Assembly: GCA_050184115.1 (NCBI GenBank)
Contig: JBFXAQ010000006.1
Span: 186,001 to 250,000 of the forward strand
Length of the DNA stretch: 64,000 nucleotides
Source of the DNA: JACKNG01 sp050184115
GTDB taxonomy: Bacteria; Pseudomonadota; Gammaproteobacteria; Ga0077536
Direction: 5' to 3'
A program made the position numbers and the translations under genes. Of the stretch, positions 61,454 to 64,000 are shown piece after piece (the first letter of the stretch is position 1; every line of letters starts with the position of its first letter). The notes beneath the pieces were generated by a model that saw only the letters and a list, made by a program, of their open reading frames with translations, made no database searches and was not told where the DNA came from.

Positions 61454-62629
61454 TCAGGCGTGCCGCTCGCGCGTCGCCCACAGCAGCAGCGCGGCGCCGA
61501 GCACGGCCGAGGCCACGGAGCCGGCGAGCACGCCGACGCGGGTCGCGGCGAGGTGGTTGAACGCGCCATGCTCGAAGGCCAGCCCGCCGATGAACAGGCT
61601 CATCGTGAAACCGACGCCGGCGAGCACGCACACGGCGTAGAAGGCCGGCCAGTCCACGCCCTCGGGCAGGCGCGCGAAGCCGGCGCGGATGGCCACGCCG
61701 CAGGCCACGAACACCCCGACCTGCTTGCCGGCAAACAGCCCGAGCGCAATGCCGAGCGGCAGGCCGGCGATCAGCATGTCGGCGCTCAGGCCGAGCAGGG
61801 GAACGCCGGCATTGGCGAAGGCGAACAGCGGCAGTACCCCGTAGGCCACCCACGGATGGAGGGCGTGCTCGAGCCACACCAACGGGGCGTGCCCCGCGTC
61901 GTCGCGGGCCAGCGGAATCGCGAGACCCACGACGACCCCGGCCAGCGTCGCGTGCACGCCCGACTTCAGCACCGCCACCCAGATGAACAGCCCGACCAGG
62001 GCGTAGGGCGTGATGCCGCGCACACCGGCACGGTTCAGCGCCACCAGGACGGCGGTGCCGAGCGCGGCGAGGCCGAGCGCGAACAGCGACAGGTCACTGG
62101 TGTAGAACAGCGCGATGACGATGATCGCGGCGAGGTCGTCGAATATCGCGAGCGAGGTCAGGAACAGGCGCAGCGACAGCGGCACGCGCGAGCCGAGCAT
62201 GGCGAGGACGCCAAGGGCGAAGGCGATATCGGTCGCCGCTGGCACTGCCCAGGCCTGCACCGCCGTCGCGTCGCCGTGGTTGAAGAGGAGGAAGACCAGC
62301 ACGGGGACGACGAAACCGCCGGCGGCGCCGATCGCGGGCAGCACGACCTGGCTGCGCTCGGACAATTCGCCCTCGCGCACCTCGCGCTTGAGTTCGAGGC
62401 CGATGAGCAGGAAGAACACCGCCATCAGGCCGTCGTTGATCCACAGCAGCAGCGGCTTGTCGATGCCCTGGCCGTCGACCAGCACGGCGAAACGGACGTC
62501 GAGCAGGCGCTCGTAGTACGGCGCCAGCGGCGTGTTGCTGATGACCAGCGCCGCCAGCGCGGCGATCATGAGCACGAGGCCGGAGGCGGCCTCGAGACGC
62601 AGGAATTCACGCAACAGCGACACGACCAT
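61454..62629 (-). CDS. nhaA: Na+/H+ antiporter NhaA
   Basis: Exchanges Na+ for H+ across the inner membrane, 391 aa (E. coli 388). Catalytic aspartates are Asp134 in PAATDIAFALG and Asp164/Asp165 in AIFDDLAAIIV, matching E. coli Asp133/163/164. Twelve membrane segments follow the family pattern, including KSGVHATLAGVVVGLAIP and GLFAGKQVGVF. The ATG at 62629 is preferred over a GTG at 62698 because the first helix follows directly. It is divergent from the ECF sigma factor. Confidence 0.95.
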   Translation of the reverse strand: MVVSLLREFLRLEAASGLVLMIAALAALVISNTPLAPYYERLLDVRFAVLVDGQGIDKPLLLWINDGLMAVFFLLIGLELKREVREGELSERSQVVLPAIGAAGGFVVPVLVFLLFNHGDATAVQAWAVPAATDIAFALGVLAMLGSRVPLSLRLFLTSLAIFDDLAAIIVIALFYTSDLSLFALGLAALGTAVLVALNRAGVRGITPYALVGLFIWVAVLKSGVHATLAGVVVGLAIPLARDDAGHAPLVWLEHALHPWVAYGVLPLFAFANAGVPLLGLSADMLIAGLPLGIALGLFAGKQVGVFVACGVAIRAGFARLPEGVDWPAFYAVCVLAGVGFTMSLFIGGLAFEHGAFNHLAATRVGVLAGSVASAVLGAALLLWATRERHA

Positions 62630-62706
62630 GGCGCGCAGGGTGACCGCTGGCCACGCCGGAGACAAGCCCGGCACACGCCTGTCACGCCGGCTCGTCACTG
62701 TTCGTC

Positions 62707-63642
62707 ATGGTTCGAACACCTTGGGAGCATGCCCGCTTGAACGCCACCGATCCGTTCGAAAGCCAGCGCCGGTTTCTCTTCGGCCTCGCCTACCGCATGC
62801 TCGGCAGCGTCGGCGACGCCGAGGATGTCGTGCAGGACGCCTGGCTGCGCTGGCGCGCCGCGGACGCGACGGCCGTCGAGCAGCCGCGCGCCTGGCTCGC
62901 CCGTGTCGTCACCCATCTCTGCATCGACCTGCTGCGCCGCCGTCGGCGTGAACGCTGCGATTACGCGGGCCCCTGGCTGCCCGAGCCGCTGGTGACGACG
63001 GCCGCGGACGAGGGTCCGGACGCCGCCCATCACGTCGCCCTCGCCGAGAGCCTGTCGCTCGGCTTGCTCGCCCTGCTCGAGACCCTGGGCCCATCCGAAC
63101 GAGCGACCTTCGTCCTGCGCGAAGCCTTCGACATGGACTACGCGTCCATCGGCGCCATTCTCGACGCGCCGCCCGCAACCTGCCGCCAGTGGTTCCACCG
63201 GGGCCGTCGCCGCCTGGCCGCGCGTGGCAGCGACGGCAAGCCGCGCGGTGCGAGTCGTGCCCAGCTGGTGCGATTCCTCGAAGCGCTCGCCAGCGGCGAT
63301 GCCGACCGCGTCGCCGCGCTGCTCACGGCCGAGGTCGAACTGGTCAGCGACGGCGGCGGTCGCGTCGCGGCGGCCACCCGGCCGTTGCACGGTCGGCGCG
63401 CGGTGTCGCGCTTCCTCGCCGGACTCGCCGCGCGCGCCGACGCCGCCATGCGGGTCGTGCCGGCGCGGATCAACGGCGGCTGGGGTTTTCTCGTCTACCG
63501 CGACGCCGTGCTCGAAACCGCCGCCGCGCTGAGCGCGACGGACGCGGCGATCGCCGGGCTCTATTTCGTGCGCAACCCGGACAAGCTCGCCCGCCTGCAG
63601 TCCGCGACGGCCTCAGCGACGCAGTTCGCCCAGGACCCATAA
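62707..63642 (+). CDS. ECF41-type RNA polymerase sigma factor (SigJ-like)
   Basis: An ECF sigma factor with a C-terminal SnoaL-like domain, 311 aa. Region 2 is LFGLAYRMLGSVGDAEDVVQ then DAWLRW, region 4 is LGPSERATFVLREAFDMDYA, and the SnoaL extension (about 185-305) holds VSDGGGRVAAATRPLHG and FVRNPDKLAR, the DGGGK-like and NPDKL motifs of ECF41. Such factors lack a classic anti-sigma and are regulated by their own C-terminal domain. The ATG at 62707 has no clear ribosome site; a TTG at 62737 (NATDPFESQRR) lies 8 bases after GGGAG and is an alternative. Confidence 0.88.
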   Translation: MVRTPWEHARLNATDPFESQRRFLFGLAYRMLGSVGDAEDVVQDAWLRWRAADATAVEQPRAWLARVVTHLCIDLLRRRRRERCDYAGPWLPEPLVTTAADEGPDAAHHVALAESLSLGLLALLETLGPSERATFVLREAFDMDYASIGAILDAPPATCRQWFHRGRRRLAARGSDGKPRGASRAQLVRFLEALASGDADRVAALLTAEVELVSDGGGRVAAATRPLHGRRAVSRFLAGLAARADAAMRVVPARINGGWGFLVYRDAVLETAAALSATDAAIAGLYFVRNPDKLARLQSATASATQFAQDP

Positions 63643-64000
63643 GCCCCACAGCAGGCCGCTGGCCAGTACGCTGCTGCCGGCAAGACGCAGCGCTGATGGC
63701 GGCCCGGCGCCCGCTTCGAGCACGAAGGCGAGGCCCAGCAGCAGGAAGCCGAGCGCGCAGGTCTGCAACGGCAGGACCAGCGCCGGGATCGCGCGCACGA
63801 CGCAAAGACCGACCAGCATCGTCACCAGGAGCAGGCCCCAACCGGCGCCGAACAGGGCGAGCGGCAGGCGTGTGGGTCCGAATACGACCATGGCGATGAG
63901 ACCGCACACCGCCACGGCGAGCGCCGCGAGGGCGACCCCGCCGACCAGCCGCTCGACCTGCCCCGGCGGCTGCCACTGCCGGCGATCCCGCTTCGCTCCG
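63613..64000 (-). CDS. Integral membrane protein, 5' end outside window
   Basis: The frame is open to the window edge; at least 128 codons are visible. It reads QWQPPGQVERLVGGVALAALA, then LIAMVVFGPTRLPLALFGAG and LLLVTMLVGLCVV, and ends LWVLGELRR: four hydrophobic segments with few polar residues. Not recognised. It overlaps the 3' end of the sigma-factor gene by 30 bases (tail to tail). The start lies beyond 64000 or at an internal GTG near 63915. Confidence 0.5.
   Translation of the reverse strand, partial: GAKRDRRQWQPPGQVERLVGGVALAALAVAVCGLIAMVVFGPTRLPLALFGAGWGLLLVTMLVGLCVVRAIPALVLPLQTCALGFLLLGLAFVLEAGAGPPSALRLAGSSVLASGLLWGLWVLGELRR

Overview
The window is a compact, gene-dense, GC-rich chromosomal segment. 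Two 60-base lines counted by hand give about 72% G+C at 5041 and about 50% in the atypical stretch near 2281-2460. It fits a free-living gammaproteobacterium: flagellar stator genes, EttA, an HtrA/Do protease beside an OmpR-type two-component system, an NhaA antiporter, SelO, AsmA, a porin, and a C-terminal VPLPPAAWLFGG sorting signal of the gammaproteobacterial PEP-CTERM type. The species cannot be named from the sequence. No rRNA, tRNA, CRISPR array, prophage or transposase gene was seen.

Layout. 1-1738: end of motA, then motB. 1852-3381: a cobalamin-type radical SAM gene of lower G+C. 3477-9716: transporters and membrane proteins (AI-2E/PerM family, APC permease, SLC13/RCK carrier, GT-C-like protein). 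9725-15162: ettA, a PhyH dioxygenase with a SnoaL-like gene, and a PQQ/heme-c dehydrogenase. 15316-23323: DUF364, exoD, selO, a phosphodiesterase, AsmA and a porin, all on the plus strand. 23366-23745: a dense array of GGGGTCTGACCCC palindromes. 23775-27514: a tightly overlapping six-gene minus-strand operon (SDR, two hot-dog dehydratases, membrane protein, VOC protein, LLM flavin/F420 enzyme), apparently for CoA-thioester or aromatic/alicyclic catabolism. OsmC and a carboxylesterase are divergent from it. 28956-34447: a second LLM enzyme, a protein with three PGGWLVA repeats, an AhpD-like protein, TrpB2 and a cytosolic reductive-dehalogenase-like corrinoid/FeS protein. 34563-43471: a cupin, an aromatic-ring FAD monooxygenase, an epoxide-hydrolase-like enzyme, a FrnE/HCCA-isomerase-like DsbA protein, a MEKHLA protein, a GT39-like protein, SurE and an amidase; palindromes of the same family lie on both sides of the amidase. 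43673-55642: regulation and detoxification (membrane-anchored LuxR protein, cytochrome b561, MOSC, HIBADH-like, GNAT-nitrilase fusion, PAS-GGDEF, tandem glutamine amidotransferases, HK/RR/HtrA). 55797-64000: MsrB/MsrA, a PEP-CTERM-type secreted protein, DUF599, CysK, MscS, a third LLM enzyme, NhaA, an ECF41-type sigma factor and a truncated membrane gene.

Together the genes suggest an aerobic or microaerobic heterotroph with broad catabolic capacity and several redox-repair systems (MsrA/MsrB, OsmC, HtrA, SelO). The best candidates for something little described are three. First, a TrpB2 + reductive-dehalogenase-like pair 4 bases apart, in which the Tyr/Asn/Arg catalytic spacing of PceA is kept but the export signal is missing. 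Second, the PGGWLVA repeat protein. Third, the dispersed GG(G/T)GTC-GAC(C/A)CC palindrome family, which forms a 55/41-base periodic array and brackets an amidase gene. Functions are assigned from recognisable motifs only; no database search was run.
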